Assembly (NCBI GenBank): GCA_021796315.1
Contig: JAJYOH010000442.1
Location: 1-5,309 of the forward strand
DNA from: Chloroflexota bacterium
GTDB lineage: Bacteria; Chloroflexota; Anaerolineae; Anaerolineales; Villigracilaceae
Direction: 5' to 3'
DNA length: 5,309 bases
Part shown: positions 1-5,309 of the stretch, in pieces
How positions within the stretch are numbered: the stretch's first letter is position 1
Layout: each line of letters starts with the position of its first letter
Notes under the pieces: generated by a model
Database searches by the model: none
Told to the model about the DNA's origin: nothing
The model's input: the letters and a program-made list of their open reading frames with translations, nothing else
Translations under genes and position numbers: made by a program

Positions 1-36
1 GACGTGAAAGATATTCTGGAGGGCGTCTATGCGTGA
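1..36 (+). CDS. C-terminal end of upstream gene, probably 2-oxo-acid dehydrogenase E1 alpha subunit (partial)
   Basis: Only the last 11 codons and a TGA stop (34-36) are in the window, reading [11 protein letters not shown]. The frame is open from base 1 and ends 8 bases inside the next gene, whose ATG is at 29. Such an overlap is typical of co-translated subunits. In this family the E1 alpha gene usually lies directly upstream of E1 beta, and a short acidic/hydrophobic tail of this kind would fit it. The identity is therefore inferred from position. The visible residues are too few to prove homology. Confidence 0.6.
   Translation, partial: DVKDILEGVYA
18..23 (+). promoter_or_regulatory. Ribosome binding site of E1 beta gene
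   Basis: GGAGGG lies 5 bases before the ATG at 29, inside the final codons of the upstream gene. It fixes the E1 beta start and implies translational coupling of the two subunits. Confidence 0.75.
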
Positions 37-1015
37 GCTATCCTACGCGGAAGCCCTGCGAGAGGGCATGCGGATGGCCATGGAAAAAGACTCATCCGTT
101 TTTGTGATCGGTGAAGATATTGGTGTATATGGCGGCGCGTTTGGTGTGACTGCCGGTTTGATCGATCGATTCGGTCCTGAACGTGTTATCGATACGCCCA
201 TTTCAGAAGCTGGCATCGCTGGGGCCTGTGTTGGAGCCGCGATAACCGGGATGCGCCCGATCGGCGAGATGCAGTTCAGTGATTTTGTGGTGCTAGCCAT
301 GGAGCAATTAACGCTCCAAGCTGCCAAAATGCGCTTCATGTTCGGTGGTAAAGCCACTGTTCCGATGGTCATGCGCCTTGCCAGTGGATCCGGTACAGGT
401 GCAGCCGCACAACATTCTGCGAGCCTTGAAGCATGGTTTGTGAATGTTCCAGGTCTGAAGGTTGTCATGCCCTCCACACCGCAAGACGCGAAAGGTCTGT
501 TGCTTGCATCAATCTATGACAATAATCCCGTAATCTTTATTGAGCATAAACTGCTCTACAAGATGAAAGGCCCTGTCCCCGAAGAATGGTACACCACCCC
601 ATTGAGCCAATCCATGGTCGTTCGTGAAGGCAGGCATCTGACTGTTGTTGCCACCTCGGTGGAAGTTATGCGCGCGCAACAGGCAGCCGATATCCTTGCG
701 AAAGAAGGCATTGAGCTTGAAATCATTGACCCGCGCACACTCCGTCCATTGGACCTTGGTCCCATTGTCCAGTCTGTGATCAAGACTGGAAAGGTATTAA
801 TCGTGCACGAGGCTGTCAAGATGGGAGGCTTCGGCGGCGAGATTGCAGCACAAATTGCAGAGAGCAGGGCCTTCGATTATCTGGATGCGCCCATTCGCCG
901 TCTAGCCGGGTTAGACATGCCGATCCCGTACAATCGCACCCTGGAATCTCATGCCGTACCCCAGGTTGAGAATATTGTTGAAGAAGCTCGCAAACTGGTT
1001 AAGGGCATCTACTAG
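29..1015 (+). CDS. 2-oxo-acid dehydrogenase E1 component, beta subunit (pyruvate/acetoin dehydrogenase type)
   Basis: This is the beta subunit of the thiamine-diphosphate-dependent E1 enzyme. With E1 alpha it decarboxylates a 2-oxo acid (or cleaves acetoin) and passes the acyl group to lipoyl-E2 in the cytoplasm. The 328 residues are the usual full length. The N-terminal pyrimidine-binding domain (about 4-180) shows [14 protein letters not shown] (28-41) and [11 protein letters not shown] (55-65), in which Glu60 fits the conserved glutamate that activates the cofactor. The conserved QHS is at 128-130 and [18 protein letters not shown] at 141-158. The C-terminal transketolase-like domain (about 195-318) contains [10 protein letters not shown] (233-242) and [14 protein letters not shown] (259-272). 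It lacks the insertion after GED that, from family knowledge, typical acetoin dehydrogenase beta subunits carry. This favours a pyruvate or branched-chain type (pdhB/bkdB-like), but the substrate cannot be fixed from sequence alone. It overlaps the upstream gene by 8 bases and precedes E2 by 9. Confidence 0.95.
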   Translation: MRELSYAEALREGMRMAMEKDSSVFVIGEDIGVYGGAFGVTAGLIDRFGPERVIDTPISEAGIAGACVGAAITGMRPIGEMQFSDFVVLAMEQLTLQAAKMRFMFGGKATVPMVMRLASGSGTGAAAQHSASLEAWFVNVPGLKVVMPSTPQDAKGLLLASIYDNNPVIFIEHKLLYKMKGPVPEEWYTTPLSQSMVVREGRHLTVVATSVEVMRAQQAADILAKEGIELEIIDPRTLRPLDLGPIVQSVIKTGKVLIVHEAVKMGGFGGEIAAQIAESRAFDYLDAPIRRLAGLDMPIPYNRTLESHAVPQVENIVEEARKLVKGIY

Positions 1016-1018
1016 GAG
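1014..1018 (+). promoter_or_regulatory. Ribosome binding site deciding the GTG start of E2
   Basis: AGGAG overlaps the E1 beta TAG stop and lies 6 bases before the GTG at 1025. No in-frame ATG is available that would keep the start of the lipoyl domain, so this site supports the GTG start. Confidence 0.75.
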
Positions 1019-1024
1019 TCGGCT

Positions 1025-2377
1025 GTGAAAGAAGTCATTATGCCCAAGTTCGGGTTCACCCAGGAGGTTTCCGAGATCGTAGGGTGGAGGGTTAAAGAGG
1101 GCGATCACGTGGAGGCCGGCGACATTCTAGCAGAGGTCACCACCGACAAAATCAGCATGGAAGTGGAGGCTCCGGAAGCAGGCATAGTGGCTGGAATCCG
1201 ATACAAAGCAGGCGACACGGTTCCCGTGACAGAAATCGTTGCTTATATTCTGAAACCAGGCGAATCTTTGCCGGCAGACAGGGCAGCAGATTCCTCGAAT
1301 TCGCGTGGCGCCGTCCTCCATGCCGCAGAGTTGGCGGAGCCTCCTGTTGCAGATTCCAAGGCGGTGCTGCTACCCAGCAAGTTAACTCCGCTCGCCGCGC
1401 GCGTCGCTGCTGACCGAGGAGTGGATGTGTTGAGTATTGTGGGCAGCGGGCCAGGCGGAAGGGTGACCCGCAGCGACGTGGAACAATTCGGCGCACAGAC
1501 ATCCGGCAATGGCAAATTGCCCGCTACACCTGCAGCGAAACGCCTGGCTCGCGAAACCGGAATCGCGCTGAGGCTGGTCAAGGGCACGGGACCGAACGGC
1601 CGCATCCAAGAGGCCGACGTGCGCACATTTTCTGAATCCGAACCTCCCACGACGATAGCTGCTCCTGAAACGGGTACGTTGGTTCAAAACAGAGGAATGC
1701 GCACGATACCGTTCACAGGCATGAGAAAAGCCATTGCAATGAACATGGCCCTTTCAGCACAGACGATTCCAGCGATTCAACTTGAAATTGATATCGATAT
1801 GGAAAAAACCCTGGCCTTATGGGAGCAAGCAAAATCTCACGCGGGTGATAAGAAGGTGTCGCTGACCGCTCTAATTGTGAAAACCGTAGCCTGGGCACTG
1901 ACCCGGCATCCGATTTTGAACAGCCAGCTGGGTCAAAATGAGATTGTGTTGCTGCCTGAGGTGAACATTGGTCTGGCAGTAGCAATAGAGAGTGGACTGA
2001 TCGTGCCAGTGATCCACCAGGCTGACCGCAAGGGTATTTTGGAATTGGCTGAAGATATCAACGATGTGACCCAACGTGCACGCCAGAGCAAATTACGAGG
2101 CGGCGATCTAGAAAACGCGACTTTTACCATTTCAAACTTGGGCATGTTTGGGATTGACCGATTCACAGCGATTATCAATCCGCCACAAGTGGGGATATTA
2201 GCTGTAAGCGCGGTAAAGAAAAGATGTGTAGGCAACGAATTGGGCGAACCTGTGTTGCACAATATGATGAACATGCGTCTCTCCACCGACCATCGGGTCG
2301 TTGATGGAGCAGAGGCTGCCCGGTTCCTGTCGGCCCTGCGTACAGTTCTTGAAAATCCGGAGGAGATGCTGCTGTGA
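1025..2377 (+). CDS. Dihydrolipoamide acyltransferase (E2) with one lipoyl domain and two E3-binding domains
   Basis: This is the core acyltransferase of the 2-oxo-acid dehydrogenase complex. It takes the acyl group from E1 on a swinging lipoyl arm and gives it to CoA. The 450 residues are of normal size. The lipoyl domain (about 1-77) carries TTDKISMEVEAP (39-50), with Lys42 as the expected lipoylation site. An Ala/Ser/Pro-containing linker (about 80-117) follows. Two peripheral-subunit-binding domains come next, at about 119-155 (GSGPGGRVTRSDVEQF) and 165-202 (TPAAKRLARE, then GTGPNGRIQEADVRTF), and then a second linker (about 203-224). The catalytic domain (about 225-450) ends with DHRVVDGAEAARFL (422-435), with His423 and Asp427 as the expected active-site pair. 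The start is GTG, supported by AGGAG. It sits 9 bases after E1 beta and overlaps EIIA by 4. The doubled binding domain is unusual, since most E2 proteins have one. The acyl substrate (pyruvate, branched-chain or acetoin-derived) is unresolved. Confidence 0.95.
   Translation: MKEVIMPKFGFTQEVSEIVGWRVKEGDHVEAGDILAEVTTDKISMEVEAPEAGIVAGIRYKAGDTVPVTEIVAYILKPGESLPADRAADSSNSRGAVLHAAELAEPPVADSKAVLLPSKLTPLAARVAADRGVDVLSIVGSGPGGRVTRSDVEQFGAQTSGNGKLPATPAAKRLARETGIALRLVKGTGPNGRIQEADVRTFSESEPPTTIAAPETGTLVQNRGMRTIPFTGMRKAIAMNMALSAQTIPAIQLEIDIDMEKTLALWEQAKSHAGDKKVSLTALIVKTVAWALTRHPILNSQLGQNEIVLLPEVNIGLAVAIESGLIVPVIHQADRKGILELAEDINDVTQRARQSKLRGGDLENATFTISNLGMFGIDRFTAIINPPQVGILAVSAVKKRCVGNELGEPVLHNMMNMRLSTDHRVVDGAEAARFLSALRTVLENPEEMLL
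2359..2365 (+). promoter_or_regulatory. Ribosome binding site deciding the GTG start of EIIA
   Basis: GGAGGAG inside the last codons of E2 lies 8 bases before the GTG at 2374. It favours this start over the in-frame ATG at 2425, which would remove the conserved N-terminal strand of the EIIA domain. Confidence 0.75.
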
Positions 2378-2856
2378 CGTTAACCTTAACCGATTGTCTC
2401 GTACCTGAAGCGGTGAATTTGGGGATGGATGCCGAAAATGCCGGTGAAGTCATCCGTAATATTGGGGGAAAGTTGTTATATGCCGGCTACGTTCGTGAAA
2501 CGTTCACAGATGCGGTCCTGGCGCGGGAGAAGACAATCCCCACGGGCCTCCCATTGAGTGGAAAACACAACGCTGCCATACCGCACACGGATGTGCACCA
2601 CGTCATTAAACCCGGGATCGGCCTGGCAACGTTAGTCAGACCAGTCGTCTTCAAGAACATGGTCTCTCCAGAGGAGGCGGTTGAAGTCCGGCTAGTTTTT
2701 GTTTTGGCGCTTGATCAACCCAAATCCCAGATTGAAATGCTTCAAGAAGTGGCGCAAGTATTGCAGAGACCGGGCGTGGTCAATGCGCTGATGGAAGCAA
2801 AGAATCTTTATCAGGTACGTGAAGCCTTAAAGAATAATGTGGCAGAAAAAAGCTGA
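2374..2856 (+). CDS. gatA: PTS EIIA component, fructose/mannitol-fold, galactitol-type (GatA-like)
   Basis: This is a cytoplasmic phosphocarrier that accepts phosphate from HPr on a histidine and passes it to EIIB. The 160 residues match a stand-alone EIIA of the fructose/mannitol superfamily (PTS_EIIA_2). The N-terminal LTDCLVPEAV is typical. The segment REKTIPTGLP followed by AAIPHTDVHHV (68-78) is the active-site region, with His71 as the expected phosphorylated residue and His75 and His76 nearby. The C-terminal part includes LVFVLALDQPKSQIEMLQEVAQVL (quoted here as LVFVLALDQP and QIEMLQEVAQVL), the helical end of the domain. The GTG start overlaps the E2 stop as GTGA, so translation is probably coupled to the dehydrogenase genes. 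EIIB begins 44 bases downstream. The domain family is secure. The galactitol-type assignment rests on the EIIB and EIIC neighbours, and the true sugar may be another polyol. Confidence 0.92.
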   Translation: MTLTLTDCLVPEAVNLGMDAENAGEVIRNIGGKLLYAGYVRETFTDAVLAREKTIPTGLPLSGKHNAAIPHTDVHHVIKPGIGLATLVRPVVFKNMVSPEEAVEVRLVFVLALDQPKSQIEMLQEVAQVLQRPGVVNALMEAKNLYQVREALKNNVAEKS

Positions 2857-2885
2857 AACTATTTCTGCTGAACAAATATATCGAA

Positions 2886-2892
2886 AGAGGAG
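2886..2892 (+). promoter_or_regulatory. Ribosome binding site of EIIB
   Basis: AGAGGAG lies 8 bases before the ATG at 2901. A nearer ATG at 2893 is out of frame, which supports 2901 as the start. Confidence 0.7.
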
Positions 2893-2900
2893 ATGCGACA

Positions 2901-3185
2901 ATGGGACAACCTAAGAGAATACTTGTGGCCTGTGGTACCGCCATCGCCACCTCGACAGTCGTTGCACGAGCAATTGAAGAGGCATTGAGCGACCGCGGCA
3001 TTCAAGTAATAACCCGACAATGTAAGGCGACGGAGGTCCCCAGTTTGGTGCAAGGAATGGATCTGGTCGTTACAACTACCCCAGTACCGGGAAATCTGGG
3101 TGTCCCTGTGATCCAAACATTGGCATTTCTGACTGGGATAGGAAAGGAGGCCGTTATCGAACAGATCGTCAAAGCGTTGAGCTAG
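2901..3185 (+). CDS. gatB: PTS EIIB component, galactitol-type (GatB-like)
   Basis: This small cytoplasmic phosphocarrier takes phosphate from EIIA on a cysteine and phosphorylates the sugar bound by EIIC. The 94 residues are the normal size for GatB. The sequence starts KRILVACGTAIATSTVV, a P-loop-like phosphocysteine signature with Cys11 as the acceptor. It then has the alternating strand/helix pattern of the lactose/galactitol EIIB fold. Near the end, GVPVIQTLAFLTGIGKEAV resembles the conserved PVI...FLTGIG ending of GatB proteins. The gene stands between EIIA (44 bases before) and EIIC (62 bases after), the standard A-B-C order. No truncation or missing key residue is seen. Confidence 0.93.
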   Translation: MGQPKRILVACGTAIATSTVVARAIEEALSDRGIQVITRQCKATEVPSLVQGMDLVVTTTPVPGNLGVPVIQTLAFLTGIGKEAVIEQIVKALS

Positions 3186-3230
3186 TTAAACTTCTCGTGA
3201 TAGCTATTCTGAACGATCCTCTTCAAATGA

Positions 3231-3236
3231 AAGGAG
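3231..3236 (+). promoter_or_regulatory. Ribosome binding site of EIIC, long spacing
   Basis: AAGGAG is 11 bases before the ATG at 3248, longer than at the neighbouring genes (5-8). The only closer in-frame candidate, GTG at 3236, is followed at once by TAA. The ATG at 3248 therefore remains the start. Confidence 0.65.
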
Positions 3237-3247
3237 TGTAAGTTCAT

Positions 3248-4657
3248 ATGGATGCATTTCTAACTGGCCTCAAAGCCGTCATTGATGCTTTAGGCTCAAC
3301 AGTACTCCTGCCAATCATCATCTTCGTGTTTGCCCTGATCTTGGGCGCGAAGCCCGGCCGCGCTTTCCGTGCGGCCGTAACGATCGGCATCGCCTTCATC
3401 GGCATTAACCTAGTCATCGGCCTCATGTGGACCAACCTGTCTAATGTTGGCCAGGCTATGGTAACCAACACCGGTCTGAAACTGGATACGATGGATGTAG
3501 GCTGGCCGTCAGCTGCCGCGATCGCTTTCGGCAGCTCCGTTGGCCTCTGGGTGATCCCGATCGCCCTGCTGGTCAACATTGTATTGCTGGTGGTCCGCCT
3601 GACCAAGACCCTCAACATCGACCTGTGGAATTACTGGCACTTCGCCTTCATTGGTTCCATGGTCGTAGTTGTGACCAAGAGCCTGTGGATGGGAATGCTC
3701 GCTGCTGCAATTGCTGCGGCGCTAGCCCTGTTCCTTGCAGATTGGACGGCCAAAGCAGTGCAGTCGTTCTATGGCACCCCGGGTGTTTCCATCCCACATC
3801 TGACCACAGCTCCAGGCGTTCCGTTCGCGATTGTTACCAATTGGATTGTGGATCGCATCCCCGGCTTGAACAAAATGGAAGCCGATCCCGAGACCATCCG
3901 CAAGCGCTTCGGTGTTTGGGGTGAGCCTGTCATTCTTGGGCTAGTCATTGGGCTCATTCTGGGCATTATCGCCTTCTACAATGCAGGTGACCTCACCACC
4001 GTGCTCACCAAGGTGCTTGGTACTGCTATGAATCTGGCAGCGGTCATGCTTCTGCTGCCCCGCATGGTCCAGATCCTGATGGAAGGCCTGATCCCGATTT
4101 CCGAAGCCGCCCGCGACTTCATGCAGAAGCGCGCTGGTGGACGTGAAATCTACATTGGTCTGGATTCCGCCATCCTGATTGGACACCCAGCTGCGATTTC
4201 GACCGCCTTGGTGCTTGTTCCGGTTGCGATCCTGCTCTCCATCATCCTGCCCGGCAACCACGTAATCCTGTTCGCCGACCTGGCCATCATCCCATTCGTC
4301 GTGGCTATGTTCGCCCCGCTCATGAAGGGCAACATTGTGCGCATGATCATAGCCGGGATCCTCGAGCTGGGCGTGGGCTTCTACATTGCAACTAGCATGG
4401 CGACCATCTTCACTTCCGCTGCCCAGGGTGCTGGATTCAAGATGCCTGCCAATGCGGTAAACATTACAAGCATTGGCGATGGTTTCCTGTGGCCACAATG
4501 GTTCTTCACACTCATGGCACAGTATATGGGCGTAATTGGACTCCTGATCGTCGCAATCCTTCTCGGCGTTGTATGGTTCTTCTATATGAAGAATCAGAAT
4601 GCGTGGGAAGTGGCTGCCGGCGCGCCTGAAGCTGCTCCTGGCAAAGCCGCAGACTAG
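3248..4657 (+). CDS. gatC: PTS EIIC component, galactitol-family polyol permease (GatC-like)
   Basis: This is an integral membrane permease that binds the external sugar alcohol and delivers it for phosphorylation by EIIB. The 469 residues match the Gat family. I see about ten hydrophobic stretches, roughly at 15-33, 42-61, 89-117, 132-163, 227-246, 255-275, 316-336, 338-358, 364-386 and 425-447. Recognisable conserved parts are GAKPGRAFRAA (33-43), GLDSAILIGHPAAISTALVL (304-323) and LPGNHVILFADLAIIPFVVA (334-353). The HP and PGNH segments resemble the family's substrate-binding region. The C-terminus is an Ala/Pro-rich soluble tail (about 452-469). C-ending codons such as ATC, GGC and AAC look more frequent than in the neighbouring genes, which may reflect strong expression or a different history. 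A strong inverted repeat follows 18 bases after the stop. The family is clear. Galactitol itself is not proven, since D-arabitol and related polyols are handled by the same family. Confidence 0.94.
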   Translation: MDAFLTGLKAVIDALGSTVLLPIIIFVFALILGAKPGRAFRAAVTIGIAFIGINLVIGLMWTNLSNVGQAMVTNTGLKLDTMDVGWPSAAAIAFGSSVGLWVIPIALLVNIVLLVVRLTKTLNIDLWNYWHFAFIGSMVVVVTKSLWMGMLAAAIAAALALFLADWTAKAVQSFYGTPGVSIPHLTTAPGVPFAIVTNWIVDRIPGLNKMEADPETIRKRFGVWGEPVILGLVIGLILGIIAFYNAGDLTTVLTKVLGTAMNLAAVMLLLPRMVQILMEGLIPISEAARDFMQKRAGGREIYIGLDSAILIGHPAAISTALVLVPVAILLSIILPGNHVILFADLAIIPFVVAMFAPLMKGNIVRMIIAGILELGVGFYIATSMATIFTSAAQGAGFKMPANAVNITSIGDGFLWPQWFFTLMAQYMGVIGLLIVAILLGVVWFFYMKNQNAWEVAAGAPEAAPGKAAD

Positions 4658-4675
4658 CCTGTTTATCTCACAATA

Positions 4676-4707
4676 TGACCAGGGTGGTAATGGAGCCACC
4701 CTGGTCA
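4676..4707 (+). terminator. Perfect 12-bp inverted repeat after EIIC: terminator-like or mRNA-stabilising hairpin
   Basis: The arms 4676-4687 (TGACCAGGGTGG) and 4696-4707 (CCACCCTGGTCA) are exact reverse complements with an 8-base loop (TAATGGAG), giving a very stable GC-rich stem. No run of T follows directly; the sequence continues ACTCAAACTACT, with only short T groups from about 4723. It is therefore not a classic intrinsic terminator. A partial terminator, an RNA-processing stop that protects the EIIC message, or a translational switch for the next gene are all possible. Confidence 0.6.
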
Positions 4708-4719
4708 ACTCAAACTACT

Positions 4720-5106
4720 ATGATTTTCAGTTTTATTCGTGCTACGCTTGGCACCTCCGGGACTGCAGTGTTGGATTTCTATATTGCCAACAGCATTTGG
4801 ATCAACGGACTCATTTTCCTGTATGCGTTCCTGGTGGTGCTGGCGCGGCGTACTTTTGACCTGGGCCGCCAATCATTGATCGCCTCTCTTCAAAGCCAGT
4901 GTGGCCAGCAATTTGAACAGAAGAGACCGGGATCCATCCTGAAGAAGTTGAAGAAAATCAGCATTCCATGGGAAAAGGCGCTCGGACACAGTTCATTTCC
5001 TTTCATGACGCCCCCCGGCAGCATTTGGATTTATCCAAAAAACCGTGCAACACTTCAGAAGCTTCTGCCGCTGGAAAAATTGGCGGAACTCTTAATGAAG
5101 CCCTGA
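4720..5106 (+). CDS. Unrecognised small protein with one membrane segment, between EIIC and HPr
   Basis: I do not recognise a family. From the ATG at 4720 the product is 128 residues. In-frame starts also exist at 4675 (ATG), 4684 (GTG) and 4690 (ATG), but these lie in or just before the hairpin, and none of the options has a convincing Shine-Dalgarno site. The start is therefore uncertain. Residues about 22-42 (IANSIWINGLIFLYAFLVVLA, split here as IANSIWINGL and IFLYAFLVVLA) form one hydrophobic span followed by Arg-Arg, suggesting N-terminus outside and C-terminus in the cytoplasm. The remaining 85 residues are basic, with a KKLKK cluster, a Pro/Gly-rich middle (FPFMTPPGSIW) and a helical LPLEKLAELL ending. 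The frame closes 30 bases before HPr on the same strand, so it may be part of the PTS operon, perhaps as an accessory or partner of EIIC. It may also be a chance frame, but the coherent membrane span and the snug fit argue for a real gene. Confidence 0.6.
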   Translation: MIFSFIRATLGTSGTAVLDFYIANSIWINGLIFLYAFLVVLARRTFDLGRQSLIASLQSQCGQQFEQKRPGSILKKLKKISIPWEKALGHSSFPFMTPPGSIWIYPKNRATLQKLLPLEKLAELLMKP

Positions 5107-5124
5107 ACTTCTAAGCCTTTCTTC

Positions 5125-5129
5125 AAGGA
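5125..5129 (+). promoter_or_regulatory. Ribosome binding site of HPr
   Basis: AAGGA lies 7 bases before the ATG at 5137, which begins exactly at the conserved HPr N-terminus. Confidence 0.7.
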
Positions 5130-5136
5130 TTTATTC

Positions 5137-5309
5137 ATGGCCGAAATATCATTTGTCATCAAGAACAAAGTGGGTTTACACGCCCGTCCGGCCAGTGTTT
5201 TTGTGCGCGAGGCGAGCAAGTTCAAGTCCGCGATCACCGTTATTTATGGTGATACTCAGGCTAATGCCAAGAGCATTCTCAATGTGTTGACATTGGGAGC
5301 CAGCCAAGG
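5137..5309 (+). CDS. ptsH: Phosphocarrier protein HPr (3'-truncated by window end)
   Basis: HPr is the general phosphocarrier of the PTS. It is phosphorylated by enzyme I and passes the phosphate to EIIA proteins in the cytoplasm. The 57 visible codons cover about two thirds of a typical 85-90 residue HPr. They contain VGLHARPASVFV (12-23) with His15, the phosphorylation site, and Arg17. Further on, NAKSILNVLTLGA (43-55) places Ser46 at the position used by HPr kinase/phosphorylase in Gram-positive-type regulation. Its location after a GatABC set suggests it serves this transporter, and enzyme I (ptsI) is likely to lie just outside the window. The protein runs off the window end, so nothing can be said of its C-terminus. 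The family identity is secure. Confidence 0.96.
   Translation, partial: MAEISFVIKNKVGLHARPASVFVREASKFKSAITVIYGDTQANAKSILNVLTLGASQ

Noticed and set aside
2842..2868. Inverted repeat GCAGAAA / TTTCTGC around the EIIA stop
   Set aside because: It has only 7 mostly A-T pairs with a 13-base loop and no T-run. It is too weak to call a terminator or control element.
3177..3210. Possible promoter (TTGAGC ... TAGCTA) before EIIC
   Set aside because: The -10 candidate matches the consensus at only two positions, and the gap is only 62 bases inside an evident operon.
3941..4708. Long minus-strand open frame (255 codons) opposite EIIC
   Set aside because: It is rich in His, Gln, Asn and Asp, has no recognisable domain, and lies wholly antisense to a clear membrane permease gene. 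It is a codon-bias shadow.
4599..4859. Plus-strand open frame overlapping the EIIC end and the small membrane protein
   Set aside because: It begins inside EIIC without a ribosome site and has a Cys/His-rich, non-domain composition. The alternative frame gives a coherent membrane span and reaches the HPr gene.
5055..5237. Minus-strand 60-codon open frame opposite HPr
   Set aside because: It is antisense to the highly conserved start of HPr and has no ribosome site or domain.
1..5309. tRNA, rRNA, CRISPR array, insertion sequence or phage attachment site
   Set aside because: No regularly spaced repeats, transposase-like protein, terminal inverted repeats or tRNA-like fold were seen. The window is almost fully filled by metabolic genes.

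Overview
The window is a compact, fully plus-strand piece of a bacterial chromosome. It joins two modules: the E1/E2 part of a 2-oxo-acid (pyruvate-type) dehydrogenase complex, and a galactitol-type phosphotransferase system (PTS) followed by HPr. There is no rRNA, tRNA or other taxonomic marker. GC content is moderate, the Shine-Dalgarno sites are strong, GTG starts are used and HPr carries a regulatory-type serine. This fits a bacterium such as a member of the Chloroflexota (Anaerolineae-like) or Bacillota, but the taxon is a weak inference.

Layout. Positions 1-36 are the last codons of an upstream gene, probably the E1 alpha subunit, overlapping the E1 beta gene (29-1015). E2 follows after 9 bp (1025-2377, GTG start). 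It has one lipoyl domain, two successive peripheral-subunit-binding domains and a catalytic acyltransferase domain. The E2 stop overlaps the GTG start of a PTS EIIA gene by 4 bp (2374-2856). EIIB (2901-3185) and the membrane permease EIIC (3248-4657) follow. Next come a perfect 12-bp inverted repeat (4676-4707), an unrecognised small single-span membrane protein (about 4720-5106) and the start of HPr (from 5137, cut by the window end).

How they work together. HPr (His15) would pass phosphate from enzyme I, not in the window, to EIIA (His71), then EIIB (Cys11), then a polyol brought in by EIIC. All three visible soluble phosphorelay residues are intact. Sugar phosphate breakdown would give pyruvate or a related 2-oxo compound, which the E1/E2 complex, with an E3 not seen here, would convert to an acyl-CoA. 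The E2/EIIA overlap argues that the two modules are one transcript with coupled translation. The observations most worth following are this dehydrogenase-PTS fusion operon, the doubled E3-binding domain in E2, the hairpin that encloses candidate start codons of the unknown membrane protein, and that protein itself.
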